Shown: piece by piece, positions 32,344 to 41,958 of the stretch
Layout of the letters: each line of letters starts with the position of its first letter
How positions within the stretch are numbered: position 1 is the first letter of the stretch
Program-made: the position numbers and the translations under genes
The notes under the pieces: model-generated
Database searches by the model: none
Told to the model about the DNA's origin: nothing
Seen by the model: only the letters and a program-made list of their open reading frames with translations
DNA from: Halomonas ramblicola
GTDB lineage: Bacteria > Pseudomonadota > Gammaproteobacteria > Pseudomonadales > Halomonadaceae
Direction: 5' to 3'
Length of the DNA: 64,000 nt
NCBI RefSeq assembly: GCF_030409215.1
Contig: NZ_JAUFPL010000018.1
Location: 20,618-84,617, forward strand

Positions 32344-33384
32344 ATGAGCGCCATCCGCTTGACACAGTACAGCCACGGCGCCGGCTGCGGCTGCAAGATC
32401 GCCCCCGACGTGCTGGACGGCATCCTGGCCAAGGCCGGCCCCGGGGCGAGCCATTCCCGGTTGATCGTCGGCAACCAGGGGCGCGAGGACGCCGCCGTCT
32501 ACGACCTGGGCGACGGGCGCGGCATGATCGCCACCACCGATTTCTTCATGCCCATCGTCGATGACCCCTTCGACTTCGGCCGCATCGCCGCCACCAATGC
32601 GATCAGCGACGTCTATGCCATGGGCGGCACCCCGGTGATGGCGCTGGGCATCCTCGGCTGGCCACTGGACAAGCTTTCCGCCGAGGTGGCCGGCGACGTC
32701 CTGGCCGGGGCCCAGGCGGTGTGCCGCGAGCTGGGCCTGGCCCTGGCCGGTGGCCACTCCATCGACGCCCCGGAGCCGATCTTCGGCCTGGCGGTGAACG
32801 GCCTGGTCGACCTCGAGCACCTCAAGCTCAACAAGGGCGCCCAGCCGGGCGACCTGCTGTTCCTGACCAAGCCGCTGGGCGTGGGCATGCTCACCACCGC
32901 CGAGAAGAAGGGGCTGCTGGAGGCCGGCCACCAGGGCCTGGCGCGGGAGACCATGCTGCGTTCCAACCGCATCGGCGCCAAGCTGGCCCAGGTGCAGGGC
33001 GTGCACGCCATGACCGACGTCACCGGCTTCGGCCTGGCCGGCCACCTGGTCGAGATGTGTGCGGCCAGCGAGGTGGCCGCGCGTATCGACTTCCGGCGCC
33101 TGCCGCGCCTGGCCGAGGCCGAGGCCTACCGCCGCCAGGGCGCCGTGCCCGGCGGCACCGAGCGCAATCGCCAGGCGCTGGGCGAGAGCCTGCCGGCGAT
33201 GGACGAGGTGCACTGGCAGTGGCTCTGCGATCCCCAGACCTCCGGCGGCCTGCTGCTCTCCGTGCATCCCTCCTGGGAGGACGACGTGGAGCGCATCGGC
33301 CGCGAGCATGGCATCGAGCTCGTGCCCTTCGGCGAGGTGGTCAAGGCCGGCGGCGGCCCGGCCCTGATCGAGGTGCGCGGATGA
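32344..33384 (+). CDS. selD: Selenophosphate synthase
   Basis: ATP-dependent synthesis of monoselenophosphate from selenide, 346 residues. The active-site motif SHGAGCGCK near 10-18 carries Cys (not Sec) at the catalytic position, with the following lysine; the [30 protein letters not shown] and [16 protein letters not shown] stretches are conserved. It starts after an AAGGAG site, and its TGA overlaps the selU ATG by 4 bp. Confidence 0.97.
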   Translation: MSAIRLTQYSHGAGCGCKIAPDVLDGILAKAGPGASHSRLIVGNQGREDAAVYDLGDGRGMIATTDFFMPIVDDPFDFGRIAATNAISDVYAMGGTPVMALGILGWPLDKLSAEVAGDVLAGAQAVCRELGLALAGGHSIDAPEPIFGLAVNGLVDLEHLKLNKGAQPGDLLFLTKPLGVGMLTTAEKKGLLEAGHQGLARETMLRSNRIGAKLAQVQGVHAMTDVTGFGLAGHLVEMCAASEVAARIDFRRLPRLAEAEAYRRQGAVPGGTERNRQALGESLPAMDEVHWQWLCDPQTSGGLLLSVHPSWEDDVERIGREHGIELVPFGEVVKAGGGPALIEVRG

Positions 33385-34511
33385 GCGAGCTGCCGCTGGT
33401 CGAGCCGGACCTCTCCCTGCTGCGCGAGGGGCGGGTGCTGATCGACGTGCGTGCCCCGGTGGAGTTCGCCCAGGGTGGCCTGCCCGGGGCGGTGAACCTG
33501 CCGCTGATGGACGACGAGGAGCGCCACCGGGTCGGCATCGAGTACAAGCGCCGCGGCCAGCAGGCCGCCATCGTGCTGGGCGAGCGGCTGGTCAGCGGCG
33601 AGATCAAGGCGGCCCGGGTGGCGGCCTGGCGGCAACTGCTCGAGGCCCATCCGGACGCCATCGTCTACTGCTTCCGCGGCGGGCTGCGCTCGCAGGTCGC
33701 CCAGCAGTGGCTGGCCGAGACCGGCATCACCCGGCCGCGCATCCGCGGTGGCTGGAAGGCGATGCGCCAGGCGCTCTGCGCACGCATCGACGTCGCCGCC
33801 GAACAGCCGCTGCTGGTGGTGGGCGGGCTGACCGGCTGCGCCAAGACGGCGCTGATCCAGGCCCTCGACAATGGCCTCGACCTGGAGGGCTGCGCCCGCC
33901 ACAAGGGCTCCGCCTTCGGTCGCCACCCGTTGCCGGCGCCCAGCCAGATCGACTTCGAGCACGCCATGGGGCGGCGCCTGCTGGACATCGAGGGCCCCGT
34001 GGCGGTGGAGGACGAGTCGCGCCACATCGGTGCCGCCAACCTGCCGCTGACCTTCTGGCGGGCCATGGAGCGGGCCCCGCGACTGCGCGTGGAGATGCCC
34101 CTGGACTGGCGGCTGGCGCAGATCCACAGGGACTACATCGAGGACCTCTGGGAGGTCTACCGGATGCAGTGCGGCGAATGGCTGGGCTGGGCGCTGATGC
34201 GCAAGCAGCTGGCCTCGTCGCTGGCCCGGCTCCGCAAGCGCCTGGGCGGCGCGCGCCTGGCGCGGCTGCAGCGCCTGCAGGAACTCGCCTTCCGCGAGCA
34301 CGAGCGCGGCAATGCCCGGGCCCACGAGGCCTGGCTGGCACCGCTGCTCACCGAGTACTACGACCCCATGTACCGCTACCAGCTGGAGAAGCATCCGGAG
34401 CAGCGCTTCCTGCACGTGGGCGACTGGGAGAGCTGCCTGGAGGCCGCCCGCCAGTGGTCGGCGGAGCAGGCCGGCTGCGTCAGGTCGCGGACGAGCGCAG
34501 CCACTGGCTGA
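33381..34511 (+). CDS. selU: tRNA 2-selenouridine synthase
   Basis: Replaces sulfur by selenium (via a geranylated intermediate) at U34 of certain tRNAs using selenophosphate. The 376 residues comprise a rhodanese domain with catalytic C97 in [10 protein letters not shown] and a P-loop domain. The loop reads GLTGCAKT (149-156), with Ala where the canonical Walker A has Gly before Lys. VEDESRHIG near 215 and [10 protein letters not shown] near 245 are family stretches. It is translationally coupled to selD, and its 3' end overlaps the convergent amidotransferase-like gene by 32 bp. Confidence 0.94.
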   Translation: MSELPLVEPDLSLLREGRVLIDVRAPVEFAQGGLPGAVNLPLMDDEERHRVGIEYKRRGQQAAIVLGERLVSGEIKAARVAAWRQLLEAHPDAIVYCFRGGLRSQVAQQWLAETGITRPRIRGGWKAMRQALCARIDVAAEQPLLVVGGLTGCAKTALIQALDNGLDLEGCARHKGSAFGRHPLPAPSQIDFEHAMGRRLLDIEGPVAVEDESRHIGAANLPLTFWRAMERAPRLRVEMPLDWRLAQIHRDYIEDLWEVYRMQCGEWLGWALMRKQLASSLARLRKRLGGARLARLQRLQELAFREHERGNARAHEAWLAPLLTEYYDPMYRYQLEKHPEQRFLHVGDWESCLEAARQWSAEQAGCVRSRTSAATG

Positions 34512-35175
34512 GCAGCCGGTCGAGCAGCGGGGCCAGGCGGTCGAAGCGCCGGGGATCGGCGAGCATCGTCTCGCCGCCCTGGGCATGGGGGCTCTCGGCG
34601 CTGCCGCTGGGCGGCGCGACGTACTCGAGCAGTGTGGCCACGCTCTCCCGGGTCGCCTCCAGGTGGCAGAGCAGTCCCACCACCCGGCCGCCGTCCCAGC
34701 TGAAGCCCTGCAGCGGGCTGGCCTCGCTGCCGCCCAGCGGCAGGGCGGCGTCGGGCAGGGTGAACACCTCGCGGTGCCACATGAAGGCGTCGAAGTTCTC
34801 CGGCAGGTCGAGGCCGCTCTCCGGCGCCAGGGTGACCCGGTGCCAGCCGGTCTCCGCGAAGGTGCCGCAGGCCGCCACGGCGCCCAGTCCCTCGGCGATC
34901 AGTCGCGCGCCGAAGCCGATGCCCAGCAGCGGCTTGCGGCTGTCCAGGGCGCGCTCGATCAGCTTGCGCTCGCGCTTCAGCCAGGGCTGGTCGGCCGGGT
35001 CGATGGCGCCGGCCGGGCCGTCGAGCACCACCAGGGCGTCGCAGTCGGTCAGCCGTGGCGGCAGGTCGCCTGCGTCCAGGTGGAACACCGTGTGGCTGTG
35101 GCCCATGCTGGTCAGCCAGTCGGCCAGGCGAGCCGGGCCCTGATGGGGGCTGTGCTGGAGCAGGTGCAGATGCAT
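34480..35175 (-). CDS. Class I glutamine-amidotransferase-like protein lacking the nucleophile
   Basis: A 231-residue GATase1-fold protein related to GMP-synthase-like amidotransferases. The nucleophile elbow that should read GICLGAQ is GIGFGAR (Gly87 in place of Cys), while the His-Glu pair is kept as H171/E173 in LLCHLEAT and the WHREVF motif is near 133. Hydrolysis of glutamine by the usual mechanism is therefore impossible. It may be a binding or regulatory pseudoenzyme. It is convergent with selU and divergent from the alkyltransferase-like gene. Confidence 0.85.
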   Translation of the reverse strand: MHLHLLQHSPHQGPARLADWLTSMGHSHTVFHLDAGDLPPRLTDCDALVVLDGPAGAIDPADQPWLKRERKLIERALDSRKPLLGIGFGARLIAEGLGAVAACGTFAETGWHRVTLAPESGLDLPENFDAFMWHREVFTLPDAALPLGGSEASPLQGFSWDGGRVVGLLCHLEATRESVATLLEYVAPPSGSAESPHAQGGETMLADPRRFDRLAPLLDRLLSQWLRSSAT

Positions 35176-35249
35176 GGGGAAACCTCACCGTCGCGGAGTG
35201 CCGGGTACCGGGCCCGGCGGAGTGGGAGATGCAGGGAGCGGAAGGGTAC

Positions 35250-35543
35250 ATGAAGGCGGCATTGCGCGAACAGATCCATACCATCATCGCCGAGATTCCC
35301 CCCGGCCGGGTGACCACCTACGGGCGCATCGCCGCCATGACCGAGGGCGGTACCCCGCGGCTGGTGGCCCGCGCCCTGCGCGAACTGCCCGCGGGCCACG
35401 GCCTGCCGTGGTTCCGCATCATCACCGCCTCGCGCAAGCTGGCCGACCATCCCGGCGCCGCCGAGCAGCGTGAACGGCTCGCCGCCGAGGGGGTGCTGCT
35501 GGATGCCCGCGGCCGGGCCCCGGCCTCGCTTATGTGGCCCTGA
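35250..35543 (+). CDS. Alkyltransferase-like protein (ATL, YbaZ/MGMT-related)
   Basis: A 97-residue protein matching the C-terminal DNA-binding domain of O6-alkylguanine-DNA alkyltransferase: IAEIPPGRVTTYGRIAAM, then GTPRLVARALREL and LPWFRIITASRKLA. The catalytic PCHR motif is PWFR, with Trp in place of Cys. ATLs with this change bind alkylated guanine and hand lesions to nucleotide excision repair rather than repairing them directly. The start at 35250 follows a purine-rich region; an ATG 21 bp upstream is possible. Confidence 0.87.
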   Translation: MKAALREQIHTIIAEIPPGRVTTYGRIAAMTEGGTPRLVARALRELPAGHGLPWFRIITASRKLADHPGAAEQRERLAAEGVLLDARGRAPASLMWP

Positions 35544-35568
35544 GACAACGACATACCAAGGAGAGTCC

Positions 35569-36147
35569 ATGAGCGGCTTCTTCCAGCGCCTGCAGCGGCT
35601 CGAGCCGCGTCGCCAGCAGGCCTTCATGGCGGCGCTGTGCGAGCGGTTGCTGCCCAACTATGCCCTCTACGCCCAGACCGCCGGCCACGGCGACCCCCAG
35701 GGCCTGCGCGCCATCCTCGACCTGGTGTGGGAGCAGCTGACGGTGAAGGGGGCGCGGATCGACTTCGAGCGCCAGGCCGAGAAGCTCGCCGCGCTGGAGC
35801 CCCCCGCCGCCGACGACAGCTTCGGTGCCCGCCGGGCCACCGAGGCGGTGGCGGCGCTCTCGGCGCTGCTCGATACCCTGCAGGGCGAGGCGCCGGAGGC
35901 GGTGCTGGAGGTGAGCAGGGCGTCGCGCGGTGGGGTCAGGGCCTTCATCGAACTGACCGAGGGCGAGGAGGACGACCAGCGCCTGGCGGCGCTGGTGCGC
36001 GAGCATCCGTTGATGGCGGACGAGAACGACTTCCAGGACGCCGTGCTCGAGGCCGTGGAGGGCGAACTGGACCGCGACGCCCTCAGGGCGCTGCGCCGCC
36101 TGGGGCGCAACGAGGGCGTCAGCAACCTGGGGCTCTCCGCCGACTGA
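35569..36147 (+). CDS. yjaG: YjaG/DUF416 family protein
   Basis: A 192-residue mostly helical protein, starting MSGFFQRLQRLEPRRQQAFMAALCERLLPNY after an AAGGAG site. It matches the DUF416 (YjaG) pattern of gammaproteobacteria: a near all-alpha acidic protein of about 195 residues, with a C-terminal LRALRRLGRNEGVSNLGLSAD. The biochemical role is unknown. It lies 25 bp after the ATL gene and ends 2 bp from the convergent hisF stop. Confidence 0.82.
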   Translation: MSGFFQRLQRLEPRRQQAFMAALCERLLPNYALYAQTAGHGDPQGLRAILDLVWEQLTVKGARIDFERQAEKLAALEPPAADDSFGARRATEAVAALSALLDTLQGEAPEAVLEVSRASRGGVRAFIELTEGEEDDQRLAALVREHPLMADENDFQDAVLEAVEGELDRDALRALRRLGRNEGVSNLGLSAD

Positions 36148-36149
36148 CC

Positions 36150-36923
36150 CTAGAGTCGCATCTCGATGCCCCGCTCGGCCATGTAACGCTTGGCCTCGGG
36201 GATCGTGTATTCGCTGAAGTGGAAGATGCTGGCGGCGAGCACCGCGTCGGCGCCGCCCTCGCGCACGCCCTCCACCAGGTGCTGGAGGTTGCCGACCCCG
36301 CCGGAGGCGATCACCGGCACGCTCACCGCGTCCGAGATGGCGCGGGTCACGCCCAGGTCGAAGCCGGCCTTGGTGCCGTCGCGGTCCATGCTGGTGAGCA
36401 GCAGCTCGCCGGCGCCCAGCTCCACCATCTTCTGCGCCCACTCCACGGCGTCCAGGCCGGTGGGGCGGCGGCCGCCGTGGGTGAAGATCTCCCAGCGCGG
36501 CGTCTCGCCTTCCTGCGAGACCCGCTTGGCGTCGATGGCCACCACGATGCACTGGCTACCGAAGCGCTCGGCGGCCTCGTGCACGAACTCGGGGTTGTTC
36601 ACCGCGGCGGTGTTGATGGAGATCTTGTCGGCGCCGGCGTTGAGCATGGTACGGATGTCGTCGCAGGTGCGGATGCCGCCGCCCACGGTGAGCGGGATGA
36701 ACACTTCACCGGCGATGCGTTCGACCATCTCCACGGTGGTGTCGCGGTCCTCGTGGCTCGCCGTGATGTCGAGGAAGGTGATCTCGTCGGCGCCCTGCTG
36801 GTTGTAGCGCTGGGCGATCTCCACCGGGTCGCCGGCGTCGCGGATGCCGACGAAGTTGACGCCCTTGACCACGCGGCCGGCGTCGACGTCCAGGCAGGGG
36901 ATGATACGCTTGGCGAGTCCCAT
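36150..36923 (-). CDS. hisF: Imidazole glycerol phosphate synthase, cyclase subunit
   Basis: TIM-barrel cyclase, 257 residues. Phosphate and catalytic motifs are standard: [19 protein letters not shown] (D11), [34 protein letters not shown] (D130 region) and IASGGVGN. It begins 2 bp after hisA stops, so translation is coupled. It is the last gene of hisBHAF. Confidence 0.97.
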   Translation of the reverse strand: MGLAKRIIPCLDVDAGRVVKGVNFVGIRDAGDPVEIAQRYNQQGADEITFLDITASHEDRDTTVEMVERIAGEVFIPLTVGGGIRTCDDIRTMLNAGADKISINTAAVNNPEFVHEAAERFGSQCIVVAIDAKRVSQEGETPRWEIFTHGGRRPTGLDAVEWAQKMVELGAGELLLTSMDRDGTKAGFDLGVTRAISDAVSVPVIASGGVGNLQHLVEGVREGGADAVLAASIFHFSEYTIPEAKRYMAERGIEMRL

Positions 36924-36925
36924 GA

Positions 36926-37687
36926 TCAGCTCCCCCCTTGCGGGTTGGTGGCGTGGCCGAGGGCATCGCAGAGCCGCTGGCCCTCGGCCAGGTCCAGCCT
37001 GCCCTCGTAGATGGCGCGACCGGTGATGGCACCCAGTATCCCGGGCTCGCCGGCGGCCACCAGGGCGCGCAGGTCGTCGAGGTCGGTCACCCCGCCGGAG
37101 GCGATCACCGGCAGGCCGCCGTCGCGGGCAAGCGCCGCGGTGGCCTCGACGTTGACGCCGCCCAGCATGCCATCGCGGGCGATATCGGTGTAGACGATGC
37201 TCGAGACGCCGTCGTCGGCGAAGCGCCGGGCCAGGTCCACCGCCTTCACCCGGGAGACCTCGGCCCAGCCGTCGGTGGCCACATAGCCGTCGCGGGCGTC
37301 CAGGCCGACGATCACGTGGCCCGGGAACTGGCGGCACATCTCGCCGACGAAGTCGGGCTCCTTGACCGCCTTGGTGCCGATGATCACGTAGGCGACGCCG
37401 GCATCCAGGTAGTGGCGGATGGTCTCGGCGGAGCGGATGCCGCCGCCGATCTGGATCGGCAGGTCGGGGTAGCGGCGGGCGATGGCGGTGACCGCCTCAC
37501 CGTTGACCGGCTTGCCCTCGAAGGCGCCGTTGAGGTCGACCAGGTGCAGGCGGCGGGCGCCGGCCTTGACCCAGCGCTCGGCCATGGCCACCGGGTCGTC
37601 GCCGTAGGTCGTGGCGTCGTCCATGCGGCCCTGCTTGAGGCGGACGCACTGGCCGTCCTTGAGGTCGATGGCGGGAATTACCAGCAT
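36926..37687 (-). CDS. hisA: ProFAR isomerase HisA
   Basis: Amadori isomerase of histidine synthesis, TIM barrel, 253 residues starting [20 protein letters not shown] (catalytic D8). It shows [40 protein letters not shown] (catalytic D near 130) and [10 protein letters not shown]. It lies 22 bp after hisH. Confidence 0.97.
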   Translation of the reverse strand: MLVIPAIDLKDGQCVRLKQGRMDDATTYGDDPVAMAERWVKAGARRLHLVDLNGAFEGKPVNGEAVTAIARRYPDLPIQIGGGIRSAETIRHYLDAGVAYVIIGTKAVKEPDFVGEMCRQFPGHVIVGLDARDGYVATDGWAEVSRVKAVDLARRFADDGVSSIVYTDIARDGMLGGVNVEATAALARDGGLPVIASGGVTDLDDLRALVAAGEPGILGAITGRAIYEGRLDLAEGQRLCDALGHATNPQGGS

Positions 37688-37709
37688 GTGGGGATCCTTT
37701 CGGCGCCGC

Positions 37710-38351
37710 TCAGGGCGCCCAGTTGACGAAATTCTCGAGCATCTGGAGGCCGGCGCGGGAGCTCTTCTCGGGATGGAACTGCACGGCGAAGGTCGCGTCG
37801 CGCCCGATGGCCACATGGGCACTCACCCGGCCGTAGTCGGTGGTGCCGAACACGCTGGCGTCGTCGGCGGCATCGACATAGTAGCTGTGCACGAAATAGA
37901 AGTGTTCGTCCTGGTCGATGCCCGCCCACAGCGGATGATCGTGGCGCTGGTTCACCAGGTTCCAGCCCATGTGCGGCACCTTGAGCCGGTCGCCCCGGGC
38001 ATCCGTCATGTCGGACGGGAAGCGCCTCACCTCGCCGGCGAGGAAGCCCAGGCAATCGATGCCGCCGTTCTCCTCGCTGTGGTCGAGCAGCATCTGCTGG
38101 CCGACGCAGATGCCCAGCAGCGGCTTCTCCTGGCTGGCGAGCTGCTCCTCCACCAGGCCGCGCAGCTCGGTCCTCTCCAGCTCGCCCATGCAGTCGCGGA
38201 TGGCCCCCTGGCCGGGCAGCACCAGGCGGGTAGCGCCGCGGATGCGGCGGGGATCGCGGGTCACCACCACGTTCTCGTGGGTGACGTGCTCCAGTGCCTT
38301 GGCGACGGAATGCAGGTTGCCCATCCCGTAGTCGATGACGGCAATGGTCAT
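37710..38351 (-). CDS. hisH: Imidazole glycerol phosphate synthase, glutaminase subunit
   Basis: Class I glutamine amidotransferase feeding ammonia to HisF, 213 residues. The nucleophile elbow is intact, [16 protein letters not shown], with the oxyanion-strand [10 protein letters not shown] and the His-Glu pair in [11 protein letters not shown]. It contrasts with the amidotransferase-like protein at 34480, which has lost its cysteine. Confidence 0.97.
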   Translation of the reverse strand: MTIAVIDYGMGNLHSVAKALEHVTHENVVVTRDPRRIRGATRLVLPGQGAIRDCMGELERTELRGLVEEQLASQEKPLLGICVGQQMLLDHSEENGGIDCLGFLAGEVRRFPSDMTDARGDRLKVPHMGWNLVNQRHDHPLWAGIDQDEHFYFVHSYYVDAADDASVFGTTDYGRVSAHVAIGRDATFAVQFHPEKSSRAGLQMLENFVNWAP

Positions 38352-38382
38352 GGGGCGCTCCTCGTGTGGTCGTGCGGCGGCC

Positions 38383-38976
38383 TCACAGGCTGCCCTTGGT
38401 GGACGGCAGCTGGCCGGCCATGCGCGGGTCGGGCTCCACGGCCATGCGCAGGGCGCGACCGAAGGCCTTGAAGATGGTCTCCGCCTGGTGGTGGGCGTTG
38501 AAGCCCTTCAGGTTGTCGATGTGCAGGGTGACCATGGCGTGGTTGACGAAGCCCTGGAAGAACTCCCAGAACAGCTGGGTGTCCAGGCGGCCGATGCTGG
38601 CGCGGGTGAACGTCACGTCCATGAACAGCCCGGCGCGGCCGGAGAAGTCGATCACCACCCGCGAGAGCGCCTCGTCCAGCGGCACGTAGGCGTGGCCGTA
38701 GCGGCGGATGCCGCGCTTGTCGCCGATGGCGCGGGCGAAGGCCTGACCCAGGGTGATGCCCAGGTCCTCGACGGTATGATGGTCGTCGATATGCAGGTCG
38801 CCCACCGCCTTGATGTCGAGGTCGATCAGCCCGTGGCGGGCCACCTGGTCGAGCATGTGATCGAGGAAGGGGACGCCGGTCTCGCAGGTCAACTGGCCGG
38901 TACCGTCGAGGTTGACGGTGACGCTGATCTGGGTCTCCTGAGTGTCACGGCTGACCGTGGCGATACGCTCGGACAT
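38383..38976 (-). CDS. hisB: Imidazoleglycerol-phosphate dehydratase
   Basis: Monofunctional dehydratase of 197 residues, not the bifunctional phosphatase fusion found in enterics. The two manganese-binding histidine motifs are seen: [11 protein letters not shown] near 45, [14 protein letters not shown] near 70, then [13 protein letters not shown] and [17 protein letters not shown] near 165. It is the first gene of hisBHAF, divergent from panM. Confidence 0.97.
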   Translation of the reverse strand: MSERIATVSRDTQETQISVTVNLDGTGQLTCETGVPFLDHMLDQVARHGLIDLDIKAVGDLHIDDHHTVEDLGITLGQAFARAIGDKRGIRRYGHAYVPLDEALSRVVIDFSGRAGLFMDVTFTRASIGRLDTQLFWEFFQGFVNHAMVTLHIDNLKGFNAHHQAETIFKAFGRALRMAVEPDPRMAGQLPSTKGSL

Positions 38977-39014
38977 TGAGGCTCTCCAGCGCCGGGGCGC
39001 GGTCGAAAACTGCC

Positions 39015-39020
39015 ATTATA
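39015..39020 (-). promoter_or_regulatory. Probable -10 box of the hisBHAF operon
   Basis: A perfect TATAAT on the minus strand, 39 bp before the hisB start. A clear -35 hexamer at 16-18 bases is not present, so an activator may be needed or the match may be fortuitous. Confidence 0.4.
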
Positions 39021-39102
39021 GAGAATCGTCGACCCCATCCGCTACAATGCACACCACTGCGCGGCGGCGACACACGCCGCCCCGGGCCAGGGAGACCCAT
39101 CT

Positions 39103-39561
39103 ATGCCGGTGACACTGCACCCCGTCGACCGCGCCGCCTGGGAAGCGGATGCCCAGGCCCGCAGCGACCTAGCGCGCATCTATGCCGATGCCCCCGCCGA
39201 GCGCCTGCCGGCCCCCGTCGATGCCTTCATCGACGATCACCTGGCCGCCGGCCACGCCTTCCTGTGTGCCCGCTTCAACGACCGCCTGCTGGGCGCCGTG
39301 GCCGTGCGCGACGATGGCACTGCCTGGTGGCTGTCGCACTTCTGCGTACGCAAGCCGACCCGGCGGCGCGGTGTGGGCTCGCGCCTGCTCGCCCTGGTCA
39401 GCGAGTCGGCCAACGCCGAGGGCAAGCCGCTGCGTGCCGAGGCCGCCCAGCTGCAGATGGCCGACCAGGTGCTGTTGTCGCGGCTGGGTTATCGACTCAC
39501 CCGCGACGGCGACCACTACGAACTCATTCTGCCGGGCCTGGACAAGGAGACCCATCGATGA
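39103..39561 (+). CDS. panM: PanM/PanZ-like GNAT-family acetyl-CoA-binding protein
   Basis: A 152-residue GNAT domain. LCARFNDRLLGAVAVRDD and HFCVRKPTRRRGVGSRLLALVSESA closely parallel E. coli PanM (ARFNERLLAAVRV, VTRRRGVGQYLL), the acetyl-CoA sensor that triggers PanD self-cleavage in pantothenate synthesis. The Q/RxxGxG/A acetyl-CoA loop is RRRGVGS. The stop overlaps the asmA ATG by 4 bp. Assignment to PanM rather than a generic GNAT is likely but not certain. Confidence 0.75.
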   Translation: MPVTLHPVDRAAWEADAQARSDLARIYADAPAERLPAPVDAFIDDHLAAGHAFLCARFNDRLLGAVAVRDDGTAWWLSHFCVRKPTRRRGVGSRLLALVSESANAEGKPLRAEAAQLQMADQVLLSRLGYRLTRDGDHYELILPGLDKETHR

Positions 39562-41903
39562 AGCGACTGCTGAGCGCCCTGCTGGCCGTGATCGGCGTAC
39601 TGGCCGTGCTGGCCGTGGGGGCCGTGGTCTATGTCACCACCTTCTTCGACCCCGAGGACCTCAAGCCGCGACTGGTGGAGGTGGTGCGCGAGCAGAGCGG
39701 CCTGGAGCTGGCCCTGGAGGGCCCCCTGACCTGGTCTTTCTATCCCCGCCTGGGGGTCGGCGTGGAGCAGGCCGATGCCTGGCTGCCCGACCAGGAGCCC
39801 GGCGAGGAGGCCTCCTTCATGGCCTTCCGCCGCGCCGAGGTGAGCCTTTCCTTCGCGCCGCTGCTGCGCGGCGAAATCGCCATCGACGGCATGACCCTGG
39901 ACGGCCTGCGCCTCAACCTGGAGCGCGACGCCGAGGGCCGCGGCAACTGGGAGTCGCTGCTGGAGCGTCTCGCCGAGGGCAGCACCGGAGCCGAGGAGGT
40001 GCTGGCGCCGGCCGGCGCCTCCACCGGCCCCCTGCCCAGCGGCGAGGGCGGCCTGGCAGTGGCGCTCAACATCGCCAGCGTGCAGGTGCGCGATGGGGAG
40101 CTGAACTACCGCGACCTGGGCGCCGACCAGGCACTGCGCCTGGAGGAGCTCTCCATCACCGGCCGCAACGTTAACCCGCGCCGTGCCTTCCCGCTTGAGG
40201 CGAGCTTCCGCCTGATCAGCCACGACGACCCGGACGTGATCGACGAGGCGACACCGCGGCTGGCCAGCGACGTGACCCTCGACGGCCGCGTGGCCCTGGA
40301 GCTGGCCGAGCGCCGCTACCTCATGGAGGACCTGACGCTCTCTTCCAGCAGCCGCCTGGACGGAGGAGAGAACGCCCAGGGCCTGGACCTCAGCGGCGCC
40401 CGGCTGGTGGTCGACATGCACGAGGGGCGCCTGCTCCTGGACGAGGGCAACCTGGAAGCCGACCTCCAGCATCCCGCCCTGGGCGACTCGCCCCTGGCGC
40501 TGGCCCTGGACTTCGCCCTGGAGGCTGACCTGGCCGCCGAGAGCGCCCAGCTCCGCGACCTGGAGCTGACCGGCGACGACGGCCTGCGGCTGAGCGGCAA
40601 CCTCAACCTCCATGGCCTGTCCGCGGCGCCGACCTACGACGGTCAGTTGCGCCTGGCGCCGCTGTCGCTGCGCCCCTGGCTCGAGCGCTTCGACCGCCTG
40701 CCGGCCACGGCCGATGCCGAGGCGCTCTCCGACGTGGCCCTGACCAGTCCGCTGGAGGGAGACCTCGACGGGGTCGAGCTCACCGGCCTGACCCTGGTGC
40801 TCGACGACAGCACCTTCACCGGGCGGCTCGCCGCCGGCCTGGATGGCCGGCGCCTGGAGGCCGACCTGCAGGGCGACGGCCTCGATCTGGATGCCTACCT
40901 GCCGCCCCGCGAGGCGTCGGCCAACGGAGAGGACAGCGCCGCCCTGGGCGTGCCGGGGATCGCCAGCGCCCATGCCCAGGAACCGGCGCCCCTGGTGCCC
41001 GTCGAGTGGCTGGCCGAGCTCGGCCTGGATGCGCGCCTTACCCTGGGCAGCCTGACGCTGGCCGGGCTCGACTTCACCGACCTGACGCTGGCACTCGATG
41101 GCGGCGACGGTCGCCAGCGGCTGACGAGCCTCGAGTCGGCCTTCTACGAGGGCGACCTGGCCGCCAGCGGCGAACTGGACCTGACCCGCGATCCCGTCGC
41201 CTGGCAGCTGGCGCCGCGCCTCGACCGGGTGCGGACCGACTCGCTGTTCGAGGCGCTCGGCGAGGAGTCCGCGCCGCTGCGCGGGCGCCTCTCCGCCGAG
41301 GGCGAGCTGACCTCGCGCGGTAACACCTGGCCGGCGCTGAAGCGCCACCTCAACGGCAACTTCGCCTCGCGCCTGGACGATGGCGCCATCCTCGACGTCA
41401 ACGTCTCGAAGGAGCTGTGCACCGCGGTGGCCAGCCTGGAGGGCGAGGAGACCAGCCGCGACTGGGCACCGGACACCCGCTTCGACCGTGCCGAGGCCAG
41501 CTTCGTGGTGCGCGATGGCACCCTGGAGAGCGACGACCTGATCGCCACCCTGCCCGGCATGGAGCTGGGTGGCGAGGGCTGGCTCGACCTCACCAGCGAG
41601 CGTTTCGACCTGCGTGCCGCGGCCCGAGTGGTGGACACCGCCGACCTGGCCTGCAACGTCAACCCGCGGCTCGAGCGGGTGCCCTTCCCGGTACGCTGCG
41701 AGGGCAGCCTGGGCGGCGACAGCGGCGAGTGGTGCCGCTTCGACCGGGCGGCCTTCCAGGAGACGCTCGGCGGCCTGCTGAGCGAGGAGCTGGGTCGCCG
41801 CGCCGGCGAGGAGTTGGAAGGCGCCCTCGAGGATCTCGATGAGCGCATCGGTGATGAAGCCGGTGAGGAACTTCGCGACTCGCTGCGCGGTCTATTCGAT
41901 TGA
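39558..41903 (+). CDS. asmA: AsmA-family envelope protein
   Basis: A 781-residue protein with an N-terminal membrane anchor (about 4-27), the AsmA start YVTTFFDPEDLKPRLVEVVREQSGLELALEGPLTWSFYPRLGV, and a long run of beta-strand repeats, ending in a conserved AsmA C-terminal domain (DLACNVNPRLERVPFPVRCEGSL). AsmA-like proteins are thought to form grooved bridges moving phospholipid across the periplasm. The sequence is highly acidic. It is coupled to panM and closed by a terminator at 41920. Confidence 0.92.
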   Translation: MKRLLSALLAVIGVLAVLAVGAVVYVTTFFDPEDLKPRLVEVVREQSGLELALEGPLTWSFYPRLGVGVEQADAWLPDQEPGEEASFMAFRRAEVSLSFAPLLRGEIAIDGMTLDGLRLNLERDAEGRGNWESLLERLAEGSTGAEEVLAPAGASTGPLPSGEGGLAVALNIASVQVRDGELNYRDLGADQALRLEELSITGRNVNPRRAFPLEASFRLISHDDPDVIDEATPRLASDVTLDGRVALELAERRYLMEDLTLSSSSRLDGGENAQGLDLSGARLVVDMHEGRLLLDEGNLEADLQHPALGDSPLALALDFALEADLAAESAQLRDLELTGDDGLRLSGNLNLHGLSAAPTYDGQLRLAPLSLRPWLERFDRLPATADAEALSDVALTSPLEGDLDGVELTGLTLVLDDSTFTGRLAAGLDGRRLEADLQGDGLDLDAYLPPREASANGEDSAALGVPGIASAHAQEPAPLVPVEWLAELGLDARLTLGSLTLAGLDFTDLTLALDGGDGRQRLTSLESAFYEGDLAASGELDLTRDPVAWQLAPRLDRVRTDSLFEALGEESAPLRGRLSAEGELTSRGNTWPALKRHLNGNFASRLDDGAILDVNVSKELCTAVASLEGEETSRDWAPDTRFDRAEASFVVRDGTLESDDLIATLPGMELGGEGWLDLTSERFDLRAAARVVDTADLACNVNPRLERVPFPVRCEGSLGGDSGEWCRFDRAAFQETLGGLLSEELGRRAGEELEGALEDLDERIGDEAGEELRDSLRGLFD

Positions 41904-41919
41904 GCAACAGTCAGTCCCT

Positions 41920-41947
41920 GCGCCGACCCTCGTGTCGGCGCTTTTTT
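41920..41947 (+). terminator. Intrinsic terminator after asmA
   Basis: GCGCCGAC / GTCGGCGC stem, 6-base loop, followed by TTTTTT. It ends 11 bp before the mutY ATG, so mutY is either transcribed by read-through or from a start very close to its ATG. Confidence 0.85.
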
Positions 41948-41958
41948 ATGGAGCCGCG

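Noticed and set aside
32344..33384. Possible selenocysteine codon in selD
   Set aside because: The catalytic position is a plain Cys codon; the only in-frame TGA is the stop.
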